Under the pieces are notes generated by a model. The model was given only the letters and a program-made list of their open reading frames with translations, had not been told where the DNA came from and searched no databases. Made by a program: the position numbers and the translations under genes. Below, piece after piece: positions 1-9,636 of a stretch of DNA of 64,000 nucleotides (positions are counted from its first letter, which is position 1; every line of letters starts with the position of its first letter). This DNA is from Kiritimatiellia bacterium (GTDB taxonomy: Bacteria > Verrucomicrobiota > Kiritimatiellia > CAIQIC01 > JAGNIJ01): positions 22,653 through 86,652 of the forward strand of contig JAGNIJ010000012.1 of NCBI GenBank assembly GCA_018001225.1, given 5' to 3'.

Positions 1-1988
1 CTGGTGAACGACGCGGCGGGCGACCCGGACACCGACGGGCTGACCAACCTGCAGGAATACGGCTACGGCACGCACCCGAACCTGGCGGACACCGATGCGG
101 ACGGCATGCCCGACCCGTGGGAGATCCAGCACGGGCTCAACCCGCTGGCGAGCGACCCCTCGCTGGACACGGACACCGACGGGCTGACCAACCTGCAGGA
201 GTACCAGGCCGGCACCGATCCGCGCGACGCGGACTCGGACGACGACACGCTCTCCGACTACCAGGAAGTCATGGTCTACGGCACCAACCCCTTGCTCGCC
301 GACACGGACGCCGACGGCCTGCCCGACGCGTGGGAACTGGACCGCGGGCTCAACCCGCTGGTGAACGATGCGGCGGGCGACCCGGACACCGACGGGCTGA
401 CCAACCTGCAGGAGTACGGCTACGGGACGCAGCCGAACCTGGCGGACACCGACGCGGACGGGCTCAACGATTACCAGGAACTGCTCGTGCAGCACACCGA
501 CCCGCTCCGGGCGGACACGGACGGCGACGGGTTGCCGGACGGGTGGGAAGTGGCGTACGCGTTCAATCCGCTGTCGGACGGGGGCCTGGGGTACGGGCTG
601 ACGGCGCACTGGACGTTCGACGAGGGAGCGGGGACGGTGGCCTCGAACCGGACGGGGAGCGGGTGGAACGGGGTGCTGCAGGGAATGACGGCGGCCAACT
701 GGGTGGCGGGGCGCGCCGGCGGGGCGCTGTGGTTCGACGGGGTCAACGATTGCGTGGCGGTGAGCCAGGCGGCGGGGGCGGTGGTGACGGGGGCGCCGTT
801 CACGGTGATGGCGACGGTCTGGCGGGAGGGGGCCGGGGCGAAGCTGTTCCCGTCGGTGCTCTCGGACGGCAAGTGGTTTTCGGGCTCGCGGTGGCCGGGA
901 TACCTGCTGCGGTACGACCGGGCGGCGGATTGGATGAACGCGCACGCGGGGACGAGCAACCAGCTCTTCTACGTGATGGCGGTGACCAACTGGAGCGCGC
1001 GGTACGACGGGCAGTGGGTGGACCTGGCGATCACGCACGACGGGACGCGGGCGCGGCTGTACGTCAACGGGGTGGAGACGCACTCGCGCACGACGGGGTT
1101 CGACGCGGTGCGGAACGACGAGCTCTACATCGGGCGCGGGCACGTGGACCCGGCCGAGTCGTGGTGGAGCGGGCGGATCGACGACGTGCGGATCTTCCGC
1201 GCGGCGCTGGGGACCCACGCACTGGGCGAAGTCAACGAATGGATCGGCGATGCGGACGGCGACCGGCTGACGAACGGGGAGGAATACGAGGCGGGGACCG
1301 ATCCGCGCGACGCGGACTCCGACGACGACACGCTCTCCGACTACGACGAAGTGAAGGTCCGCCTGACCGACCCGCTCTCGTCGGACACGGACGCGGACGG
1401 GCTGCCGGACGCCTGGGAAGCGGCGAAAGGGACGAATCCGCTGGTGGGCGACGCGGCGGACGACCCGGACCTGGACGGGCTGACCAACCTGCAGGAATAC
1501 CAGGCCGGCACCGATCCGCGCGACGCGGACTCCGACGACGACACGCTCTCCGACTACCAGGAAGTCATCGTGCACGGCACCAATCCCCTCTCCGCCGACA
1601 CGGACGCCGACGGCCTGCCCGACGCGTGGGAACTGGACCGCGGGCTCAACCCGCTGGTGAACGACGCGGCGGGCGACCCGGACACCGACGGGCTGACCAA
1701 CCTGCAGGAATACGGCTACGGCACGCACCCGAACCTGGCGGACACCGATGCGGACGGCATGCCCGACCCGTGGGAGATCCTGCACGGGCTCAACCCGCTG
1801 GCGAGCGATCCCTCGCTGGACACGGACACCGACGGGCTGACCAACCTGCAGGAGTACCAGGCCGGCACCGATCCGCGCGACGCGGACTCCGACGACGACA
1901 CGCTCTCCGACTACCAGGAAGTCATGGTCTACGGCACCAACCCCTTGCTCGCCGACACGGACGCCGACGGCCTGCCCGATGCCTGGGA
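1..1988. repeat. Near-identical direct repeats inside the TSP3-coding region
   Basis: Bases 1-335 recur at 1654-1988 (offset 1653 bp, exactly 551 codons) with only a handful of mismatches, for example gagatccag against gagatcctg. The start of this unit also recurs at 358 (offset 357 bp, 119 codons). The copies are far closer at DNA level than function would require, which points to recent duplication or gene conversion. Confidence 0.9.
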
Positions 1989-4900
1989 AGTCGCCATGGG
2001 ATTAAATCCGCTTTCCGACATCGGCGACGACGGCTCCGACGGGGATCCGGACAGCGACGACCTCACCAATGCGCAGGAACACGCGCTCGGCACGCACCCG
2101 CTGCAGAGCGACAGTGACAACGACGGCCTGACCGATTCCACGGAAATCTATACCACGGGTACCGATCCCCTGCGCGCCGACACGGACGGCGACGAGTTGC
2201 CCGACGGCTGGGAGCAACAGTACGGTCTCGATCCCCTTTCGGGAATGCGCCCCGAGCAAAGGTTGGCGTGCTGGCTGAAGTTCGACGAAGAGACCGGCAC
2301 GAACGTCGTCAACTCGGTTCCGGGCGGGATGGCGCCCCGCGCTTACGGATTCGCCGCGGCAGACCGGATTGCCGGGATGCATGGCGGCGCCGCACGGTTC
2401 AACGGCACCAACAGCTATATTTCCATCAGCCAGATTCCGGTTCCCGTCGTGACCGCGTCCGCGTTCACCGTCACGGCATGGATCCGGCAGGAATCGCTCC
2501 CAATGCGGCCCTATCCCACCCTCATTTCGGATTGCCGCTGGCTGGGCGGCCAGTACTGGCCGGGCTTCCATCTCCGGGTGCAGACGAACGAAAACCAGAT
2601 GACCTGGTCTGTCGGACACGAGACCCAGCAGGCTGTGAAGGCGCGAGCCGGTCGCTGGATCGAGGAGCGAACCGGACAATGGGTTCACGTGGCGGCCGTG
2701 TATGACGGCGCCATGGCTCGATTGTACGTGAACGGGGTCAAGACGGACGAACAGGCGACGCCCTTCAGCCGGGGTGACAACAACGAGCTATGGATCGGCC
2801 GGGGGCACGTCAATACGCCGGATTCGTGGTGGCGGGGGGCCGTGGATGACCTGCGTGTGTACAACCGGGATTTGACCGTGTCCGAACTCTACAGCCTGTT
2901 CGACGCGCAAGCGGATATGAACGGGGACGGCGTCAGCAATCTCGACGCTTTCCGGAACGGGCTCGATCCGCGTCTGCCGGAGGGCCCGACGGGCTCGGAG
3001 GGCGCGCTGGACATCCAGTTCGTGCCCGGCGCCTGGTCGACCAACGAGCCGCTCCAATACCTGGCCTATTTCAATGATTCCAATCCCGGACAGGAGATCC
3101 ATCTTTTCCTGCAGGACGACGCGCTGAATTTCGTGCTGTACGACGCGACCGGAACGCGCCACTCCATCCGGCACAAGCGGCTGGTTGGGGACGGCTATCT
3201 CCTGCCCGGCCGGATCAACCGCGTCACGGCGGCCTGGCGGGGCTTCACGGGCGCCACCAACGGAGCCGAGATGCGGCTCTTCGTCAACGGCCTGGACCGC
3301 CAGTCTTCGGCGGGACACGTCACCACGCCGCGGCTGACGGAATACAACTGGGATTCGGGCGACTGGTACTACAACGCGTCGTATATCACGGCCCCGCTGA
3401 CCACCGTGGTGGATTCCAACCGGACCTTGTTCGGCGCGGGTCCGGGCTCCTTGTACCCCTTGCAGGGGACGGTGATCGAGTTCCGCGTGCGCACCGAACC
3501 CTACGGCATGGTGGCCACCAATCCGGCGGCACCGTTCGGGGGCGGGGTCTTTTCCGCCCCCGATCCCGGGCCACGCCCACGTACCCTGCTGCAGGGAATC
3601 ACCCGCCCGCGCACCCTGCCTGAATATGTGTCCACCAACGAGATGCGCACCCTGATCCGCCGCTACCGCCAGGTGACCGATTCGGTGGAATATGAAATCA
3701 GCTGGTTGGGCTGGGCCAAACTGTCGCCTACCGTTTGGGACATCATGGAGGAAAACCTGGCCACCGCCATCCGGATCGGCAACCAGGAAGGCCTGGACAT
3801 CGCCATGAGCTCCTGGAACCGGCTGGACGCCAAGGTGTGCTGGCAGTATTCGAACTCCATCTCCGCTTGGGCGGAGAACCTGCGCGTGGATGCCTCCGGG
3901 GGCCAGGGACGCGTCACGCTGACCAACACTGCGTGGTACGGGGATGGAACCTACCTGGCTTCCCAAGTGGACTTGGGGCACCGGGAAAGCGTGACGCAAT
4001 ACCTGGCCGTCTGGCGGGCCAACCTATCCGCGTTCTCTAATTACACCCACTTCTTCTTCAACGAGGACGCCCTGCTGCCGGGTGGATCCCCGTACCTGTT
4101 GAGCCCCACGTACAGTTCTCATAGCCTGGCCTGGTTCCGCGAATACACCAGCGCCAAGTACGGCCCGGCCTACAGCCAGATTCGCTTCCCGGTCAGCCCG
4201 GTCCCGATCCGCATGGCGACGGACACGAATCCTCCGCCTTTCTCACAGCTCGTGCTGGACGATTCCGTCACAAACCGCCTGGAACTCACGACCGACCCCG
4301 ACCACTGGGCGAAGTGGTGGGAGTGGCGCACGGTGGTCTTCGCGAATCTCATGGCCGGCTACGTACAACACCTCGAGGAGTTAAACGCCTCGAATCCCTA
4401 CTGGCGCGGCGCCATCTACTTCATCTCCCCGTCCGCCCCCTGGTCCCTGAATGCCGGCGTGGACCTCCACCTGCTGGCCCGCATCCCGGGATTGCAATGG
4501 ATGGTCATGGAAAACGGCCGGTCGCAGACCTACGGAACCGCGCCCGAGCGGCTCGAGGAGGAGATCCGGCTTCAGCTGGAGTATCTCAAGAACATCACCG
4601 GCACCAACAGCGGGTTCGGCAGCTACGCCATGGCGCACACCTACTCGTACCCGCGGATCGAAAACGGGGTCACGACCTTCACCTACAACATCGGCTGGCT
4701 GACCCAGGACGTCGGGCACGCCGTGTCGCCGGCCTTTCGCTCGCAGATGGTGGTCCCCTACTCGGCGGCCCTGCTCGTCAACTGGCCCGGATTTACCAGC
4801 GACTACCAGCGCGCCACCTACGTGCCGGAAGTGGCGGACGCCTGGCTGCGGGAGCGGTTCTCACGCCTGTGGACACCGATCGATTATCACTACCCGGACG

Positions 4901-5358
4901 GCGGAACGACCTCGTACGTTTCCGTCTTCTTCCACTGGTCCTACATCGACCAGAGCGCCGGCTACGAGTGGGAGTTGAGCACGTCCCCGACCTTTGCCAT
5001 CACCAATCAGGGCGCCGCCACCATGATGCCCTACCACTCCCATTCGCTCCTGACGGATCCCCTTCCCGTGAGGCAGGAACTGTACTGGCGGGCCCGAAGC
5101 CTTTTCCATGTCTACAGCTTCTCGGAGGACGGCCAGGTCACCGGCACCAATGTTTATCATGGCGCCTGGTCGGCCTGTCCCGGCCCGATCGTCATCCAGG
5201 ATGACGATCTCGACGGGCTGCCCGACGCATGGGAAAGCTATTACTTCGGACATCTCGATGGGGACGGCGACGACGACCCCGACGGGGACACGGTGCCCAA
5301 CAGCGTGGAATACGCCGAGGCCACGCACCCCGGCGGCTACGGACTCGTTTCGCCTTAG
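1..5358 (+). CDS. Giant exported TSP3-repeat / LamG multidomain protein, 5' end outside the window
   Basis: The frame is open from base 1, so the gene begins upstream; at least 1785 residues are visible. It opens with acidic Asp-rich TSP3-like calcium-binding repeats (DTDADGLPDAWE type), then a LamG/concanavalin-like domain at about residues 200-400, a second TSP3 block to about 750, a second LamG domain at about 755-960 and a third LamG-like segment at about 990-1170. Residues 1200-1680 look like a catalytic or glycosidase-like domain (Trp/Tyr-rich, with WWEWRTVVFANLM), but I cannot name the family; a GH42-like barrel is only a guess. A last TSP3-like unit (DDDLDGLPDAWE) ends the protein. 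It is probably secreted and binds polysaccharide. The stop overlaps the convergent amidohydrolase stop by 4 bp. The TSP3 blocks contain nearly identical DNA copies, listed separately. Confidence 0.8.
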   Translation: MVNDAAGDPDTDGLTNLQEYGYGTHPNLADTDADGMPDPWEIQHGLNPLASDPSLDTDTDGLTNLQEYQAGTDPRDADSDDDTLSDYQEVMVYGTNPLLADTDADGLPDAWELDRGLNPLVNDAAGDPDTDGLTNLQEYGYGTQPNLADTDADGLNDYQELLVQHTDPLRADTDGDGLPDGWEVAYAFNPLSDGGLGYGLTAHWTFDEGAGTVASNRTGSGWNGVLQGMTAANWVAGRAGGALWFDGVNDCVAVSQAAGAVVTGAPFTVMATVWREGAGAKLFPSVLSDGKWFSGSRWPGYLLRYDRAADWMNAHAGTSNQLFYVMAVTNWSARYDGQWVDLAITHDGTRARLYVNGVETHSRTTGFDAVRNDELYIGRGHVDPAESWWSGRIDDVRIFRAALGTHALGEVNEWIGDADGDRLTNGEEYEAGTDPRDADSDDDTLSDYDEVKVRLTDPLSSDTDADGLPDAWEAAKGTNPLVGDAADDPDLDGLTNLQEYQAGTDPRDADSDDDTLSDYQEVIVHGTNPLSADTDADGLPDAWELDRGLNPLVNDAAGDPDTDGLTNLQEYGYGTHPNLADTDADGMPDPWEILHGLNPLASDPSLDTDTDGLTNLQEYQAGTDPRDADSDDDTLSDYQEVMVYGTNPLLADTDADGLPDAWEVAMGLNPLSDIGDDGSDGDPDSDDLTNAQEHALGTHPLQSDSDNDGLTDSTEIYTTGTDPLRADTDGDELPDGWEQQYGLDPLSGMRPEQRLACWLKFDEETGTNVVNSVPGGMAPRAYGFAAADRIAGMHGGAARFNGTNSYISISQIPVPVVTASAFTVTAWIRQESLPMRPYPTLISDCRWLGGQYWPGFHLRVQTNENQMTWSVGHETQQAVKARAGRWIEERTGQWVHVAAVYDGAMARLYVNGVKTDEQATPFSRGDNNELWIGRGHVNTPDSWWRGAVDDLRVYNRDLTVSELYSLFDAQADMNGDGVSNLDAFRNGLDPRLPEGPTGSEGALDIQFVPGAWSTNEPLQYLAYFNDSNPGQEIHLFLQDDALNFVLYDATGTRHSIRHKRLVGDGYLLPGRINRVTAAWRGFTGATNGAEMRLFVNGLDRQSSAGHVTTPRLTEYNWDSGDWYYNASYITAPLTTVVDSNRTLFGAGPGSLYPLQGTVIEFRVRTEPYGMVATNPAAPFGGGVFSAPDPGPRPRTLLQGITRPRTLPEYVSTNEMRTLIRRYRQVTDSVEYEISWLGWAKLSPTVWDIMEENLATAIRIGNQEGLDIAMSSWNRLDAKVCWQYSNSISAWAENLRVDASGGQGRVTLTNTAWYGDGTYLASQVDLGHRESVTQYLAVWRANLSAFSNYTHFFFNEDALLPGGSPYLLSPTYSSHSLAWFREYTSAKYGPAYSQIRFPVSPVPIRMATDTNPPPFSQLVLDDSVTNRLELTTDPDHWAKWWEWRTVVFANLMAGYVQHLEELNASNPYWRGAIYFISPSAPWSLNAGVDLHLLARIPGLQWMVMENGRSQTYGTAPERLEEEIRLQLEYLKNITGTNSGFGSYAMAHTYSYPRIENGVTTFTYNIGWLTQDVGHAVSPAFRSQMVVPYSAALLVNWPGFTSDYQRATYVPEVADAWLRERFSRLWTPIDYHYPDGGTTSYVSVFFHWSYIDQSAGYEWELSTSPTFAITNQGAATMMPYHSHSLLTDPLPVRQELYWRARSLFHVYSFSEDGQVTGTNVYHGAWSACPGPIVIQDDDLDGLPDAWESYYFGHLDGDGDDDPDGDTVPNSVEYAEATHPGGYGLVSP

Positions 5359-6746
5359 CAATAGGACCGGTTCTGCTTCCGTTCGGCGGTGGAGAGCATC
5401 GCTTCCGCTACCCGGTTCGCCCGCTCGACCAGCGCCTCCTCGTCCTCTCCAACGAGGCGCCCCTTTTCGACGAGGACGCGGCCGGCCACGATCGTGTACT
5501 CGGCCCGCGGGCCCGCCCCGCAGAACAGCAGCGCGGAAGCCGGGTCGGCCATCGCGCCGGCGTACTCGAGCCGGTCGAGGCGGAACAGGGCAAGGTCGGC
5601 GGCCTTGCCGGGCTCGACGCTCCCGATCTCCGGCTGGCCGAGGATCGCCGCGCCGCCCAGGGTCGCTATCTCGACCACCTTCTGCGGCGGCATGGCGTCC
5701 ACACCGGTTCCGACCCGGTGCACCAACATGGCCAGCTGCATCTCGCGGGCGAAGTTGGAGGCGTCGTTGCTCGCGCTGCCGTCCACCGCCAACCCGACGC
5801 GCACGCCGGCCTCGAGCATCTTCGGGATCGGCGCGATACCGGAGCCCAACCGCAGGTTGGACGCCGGGCAGTGCGCCACCCCCGTCTTCGTCTCCGCGAG
5901 GCGCTTGATTTCCTCGTCGCTGAAGTAGATGCCGTGCGCGTACCAGACGTCCGGGCCCACCCAGCCGGTCTTCTCCATGTAGTCCAACGGGCGCAGGCCC
6001 AGCGTCTTCTGGCAGAAGTCCTCCTCGTCCTTGGTTTCGCAGAGGTGCGTGTGCAGGAAGACCTTCTTGGTCCGCGCGTACTTCGAGGTCTCGGCCAGCA
6101 GTTCAGTCGTGACGGAGAACGGCGAGCACGGCGCCAGCACGATCCGGCACATGGCGAAGGGGTTCGGGTCGTGGTATTTCGCGATGAGCCGGTCACAGTC
6201 GCCGAGGATCTCGTCGGGCGTCTGCACCACGTCGTCCGGCGGCAGGCCGCCCTGCGAGCGGCCGCGGCTCATGCTGCCGCGGGTGGGATGGAAGCGCACG
6301 CCGATCTTCCGCGCGGTCTCGATCTCGACGTCCAGGAATTCCCGCGGGGCACCCCGAGGGAACACGTAGAAATGATCGGTGGTCGTGGTGCAGCCGGAGA
6401 GCAGCAACTCGCCCACGCCGACCCGCGTGCTGACCTCGACCGCCTCCGGGCCCAGCTCGCGCCAGACCTCATACAGGTTGATCAGCCAGTCGAAGAGCTT
6501 GGCGTTCTGCACCCGGGGGATGTTCCGCGTGAGGGTCTGGTACAAATGGTGGTGCGTGTTGACGAAACCCGGGTAGGCGACGCAGTTCCGGCCGTCCAGT
6601 TCGCGGACGCCGGGCCGGGCCTCCAGCCGGGTCCCCAACTCCGCGACGCGGCCGTCCGCGAGGCGGACGTCCGCGTCCCGGAGCACGCGCCGCTTCGCGT
6701 CCATCGTCACCAGCGTGTGAATATTCCGGATTAAAAGTTCGGCCAT
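5355..6746 (-). CDS. Amidohydrolase, 8-oxoguanine deaminase / AtzB-like family
   Basis: A 463-residue metal-dependent deaminase of the amidohydrolase superfamily. The metal-binding HxH is seen as NTHHH (H65, H67), followed by HTHLCETKDEE, a conserved VAHCPASN and the catalytic Asp in LAVDGSASND. The stretch MSRGRSQGGLPPDD is typical of enzymes annotated as 8-oxoguanine deaminase or hydroxydechloroatrazine ethylaminohydrolase, and the length fits. Hydrolytic removal of an amino group from an oxidised purine or a triazine-like ring in the cytoplasm is therefore likely; the exact substrate is inference. It stands alone, convergent with and overlapping the TSP3 gene by 4 bp. Confidence 0.8.
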   Translation of the reverse strand: MAELLIRNIHTLVTMDAKRRVLRDADVRLADGRVAELGTRLEARPGVRELDGRNCVAYPGFVNTHHHLYQTLTRNIPRVQNAKLFDWLINLYEVWRELGPEAVEVSTRVGVGELLLSGCTTTTDHFYVFPRGAPREFLDVEIETARKIGVRFHPTRGSMSRGRSQGGLPPDDVVQTPDEILGDCDRLIAKYHDPNPFAMCRIVLAPCSPFSVTTELLAETSKYARTKKVFLHTHLCETKDEEDFCQKTLGLRPLDYMEKTGWVGPDVWYAHGIYFSDEEIKRLAETKTGVAHCPASNLRLGSGIAPIPKMLEAGVRVGLAVDGSASNDASNFAREMQLAMLVHRVGTGVDAMPPQKVVEIATLGGAAILGQPEIGSVEPGKAADLALFRLDRLEYAGAMADPASALLFCGAGPRAEYTIVAGRVLVEKGRLVGEDEEALVERANRVAEAMLSTAERKQNRSYC

Positions 6747-6807
6747 GGGGCACTCTTCCTTTCTCGGGCCCTAGTATACGGTCGGGCGGGCCTCCTGTTA
6801 ACCGGTC

Positions 6808-7185
6808 TTACAACGGCGGCGGCTTGGGCTCCGGCTTGCGCTGGAAGCGGGCGCACGTGTCGGTCGCCTCGACTTCCCTGCGGTGCAGGCCGCACCACTG
6901 CATGAAGGGATTGATCACGTAATGAACGCAATGGCGGCACAGGCGTTCCGCCTCCCCCTCGCGGAACACATGCACCGGCGCCGAACGATCCGCCTCGGAA
7001 AAAACGTGCGGGCGGCCTTTTTCCTTGAAGGGCACCTCCTCCTCGGACGCGTATTCGTGGCCGCAGGCGGCACACGTCAGGATTTCCCCGGTCTTCCGGA
7101 AGCCCTCGTAGCGGGGTTCCCGCCGGAGCAGGGCCTCGGCCCCGCAGGCCGCGCAGACGATCTCTATGCCTTTCGATTCCGGCAT
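6808..7185 (-). CDS. Small zinc-ribbon protein of unknown function
   Basis: A 125-residue protein with several paired cysteines: CAACG near residue 11, CAACG near 37 and CRHC near 83, followed by CGLH and TCARF. This suggests two treble-clef or zinc-ribbon folds that hold zinc structurally. The C-terminal tail is Pro/Lys-rich. It starts 12 bp after the stop of the upstream glycosyltransferase and is probably co-transcribed with it. I do not recognise a named family; partner binding or nucleic-acid binding are both possible. Confidence 0.65.
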   Translation of the reverse strand: MPESKGIEIVCAACGAEALLRREPRYEGFRKTGEILTCAACGHEYASEEEVPFKEKGRPHVFSEADRSAPVHVFREGEAERLCRHCVHYVINPFMQWCGLHRREVEATDTCARFQRKPEPKPPPL

Positions 7186-7197
7186 CCCGCCGATCCG

Positions 7198-7893
<696 letters not shown>

Positions 7894-7960
7894 GTCTTGT
7901 CTCCGGTATGCCGCTTAATGCGCGCAGAGATATTTCAATGGGAAGGGGTCACAGTCAATA

Positions 7961-8893
7961 CTATTGACGCGCGGCACCGGGGCGGTTCGTCCCGGGCGCC
8001 AACCGGATACCCAACAGGTCGAACCTTTCGCCGGCCCGGCCTTCTCCCATGAAAACACCCAGGGAAACAACCCGGCTGAAATCGAACGGCCGCCCCCCGG
8101 GTGTGACGGACAGGGCGTCGAGCGGAACGGACCAGCGCTGGATACCCGGACGCACAATCGTGGAGACCTGAACCCGGTCGGCATAGGGAGGAGAACCCGG
8201 CCGGTCATCCGCGCGCACCCAGAACTCCCGCGGGCCGGGCCCGGGCCACGCCATTGTGATCTCAAGACACCGCATGCCCGCCCAGTCCCGGGGCGCCTCC
8301 ACCAGGAAAACCCCGGGGTAATCCGCCCCCGGCAGCACCGTGAGGCGCAAGGCCGACCGTCCCGCGCTCTTCACCCGCTCCATCGAGCAGCCCTGCCCCT
8401 TCCAGCGGCCGGGTTCAAGCGGCGCGCGGAAGGACGCCAGGACGGGAAACTCGCGGCGCGCTTCCCAGCGATCCAGCATTACAAGCCACAGGGGCAGCAG
8501 AACTGCCGCCCCCAGGACCAGCACAAGGCTTCGCCAGGCCGCGCGTTTCCGCGGGTCCGGGGTTCGAAACGCGGCGCTCAAGGCCACCGCCATCGCGGAT
8601 CCTGCCGCGCCGAACAGCGCATCCCGCGCCTCCGCCTCCCGGCCCACCCAGGGTTGAATGACCTCGACCAGGCCCATGGCCAGGAATACCGTCGCCAACG
8701 CCCATGCGCGGCGGATCCCTGTGCGCCAGAGACTCCAGGTCAGCAGGGCGAACAACGGCACATGCAGAAAATCGCGGGCATAGTCCGCGACGCGACCGGC
8801 CTCCAACCCGGGCATGGGAACCAGGAGCGCCAGCGCGCAACCCGCCCAGAGCAAGAAGATGAAGCTCCGCGACGCGACCGTGGCCGGGGTCAT
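7961..8893 (-). CDS. VanZ-like membrane protein with C-terminal sugar-binding-like domain
   Basis: I take the ATG at 8893, 5 bp after the upstream glycosyltransferase stop, which gives 310 residues. A longer frame to 9046 would overlap that gene. The N-terminal ~130 residues hold about four hydrophobic segments of VanZ type (RVADYARDFLHVPLFALLTW, then AMGLVEVIQPWVGREAEARD). A further transmembrane segment near residue 150 is followed by a periplasmic beta-rich domain of ~150 residues resembling CIA30 or CBM modules (SFRAPLEPGRWKG to FDLLGIRL). VanZ-family proteins are linked to envelope functions; the role here is unknown, but the glycosyltransferase neighbours suggest surface glycan work. 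Confidence 0.6.
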   Translation of the reverse strand: MTPATVASRSFIFLLWAGCALALLVPMPGLEAGRVADYARDFLHVPLFALLTWSLWRTGIRRAWALATVFLAMGLVEVIQPWVGREAEARDALFGAAGSAMAVALSAAFRTPDPRKRAAWRSLVLVLGAAVLLPLWLVMLDRWEARREFPVLASFRAPLEPGRWKGQGCSMERVKSAGRSALRLTVLPGADYPGVFLVEAPRDWAGMRCLEITMAWPGPGPREFWVRADDRPGSPPYADRVQVSTIVRPGIQRWSVPLDALSVTPGGRPFDFSRVVSLGVFMGEGRAGERFDLLGIRLAPGTNRPGAARQ

Positions 8894-8898
8894 AACCG

Positions 8899-9603
8899 CT
8901 ACTCCACCGGCGTCGTGCGGCCGCGGCGCAAGATATGCCAGCCCTTTCGGAATGCACGGACGAGGAACGACGGCTCCTCCACGTAGGTTTCCACCAGGAC
9001 CCGGTTTACGTAGTGGAAATCGTACCGCGCGCTGATCCGCAGCCACAATTCGTAGTCGTCAAAGTAATACGCCGGATCCCAGCCGCCCACCTCGTCCACC
9101 ACGCTTTTCCTGTGGATCACGCAATTCGTGTTCAGGAAATTGTAGCGGCGCAGCTTTTCCTTCGAGTACCCGTGCAGCCAGCGCTGGAACGGGTTGCCCC
9201 ACAGGCGGGCACCTGTTTTCTTGTCGCGGTACATGGAGCGGCAGTACGCCAGCATGGCCTCCGGATGGGCCCGCAGGGAGCCCATCATCACATCGAGAAA
9301 TCTCGGCAGATAGCGGTCGTCGTCATCCAGGTAAGCAATGTATTCACCCCGGGCCATGCGCTGGATGCCATGGTTCTTGGCGATCGCCCCGTGGCTGCCC
9401 GGCGGGGATTTTTCCGGCAGGTTGTAAAACCGCAGCCGCGGATCGTTGAAGGATCGCACCACGGACTCCGTGTCGTCCGGCGTACAATCACCGACGATGA
9501 TGTGCTCCCAGTCGCCGAAGGTCTGCGCCCGCACGGATTCGATGGCGCGGCGCACCATCGTCGCGCGGTTGTAGGTGCTGGTGATGATGCTGACGAGGGG
9601 CAT
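8899..9603 (-). CDS. Family 2 glycosyltransferase
   Basis: A 234-residue GT-A enzyme. It begins MPLVSIITSTYNRATMVRRA, carries the VGDCTPDDT nucleotide-site segment and the metal-binding motif in YIAYLDDDDRYLP, and has an acceptor-side WDPAYYFDDYELWLR. It resembles the short glycosyltransferases that add single sugars to O-antigen or exopolysaccharide units. It lies 5 bp upstream of the VanZ-like gene and just below the GT4 gene, so the three are probably one operon. The sugar donor cannot be read from the sequence. Confidence 0.8.
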   Translation of the reverse strand: MPLVSIITSTYNRATMVRRAIESVRAQTFGDWEHIIVGDCTPDDTESVVRSFNDPRLRFYNLPEKSPPGSHGAIAKNHGIQRMARGEYIAYLDDDDRYLPRFLDVMMGSLRAHPEAMLAYCRSMYRDKKTGARLWGNPFQRWLHGYSKEKLRRYNFLNTNCVIHRKSVVDEVGGWDPAYYFDDYELWLRISARYDFHYVNRVLVETYVEEPSFLVRAFRKGWHILRRGRTTPVE

Positions 9604-9608
9604 GGGAG

Positions 9609-9636
9609 GGTTCAGGGTTCAGGGTTCAGGGTTCAG
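9609..9636. repeat. Four tandem GGTTCAG heptamers
   Basis: Four perfect copies of GGTTCAG, which is CTGAACC on the coding strand. The repeat provides the stop codon and last residues (NPEP) of the upstream GT4 gene. Because 7 is not a multiple of 3, the array contains TGA in every minus-strand frame. The same heptamer recurs at 26792 and 38934. Confidence 0.9.

Noticed and set aside
9609-9636. CRISPR array
   Set aside because: The units are 7 bp with no spacers; this is a simple tandem repeat.
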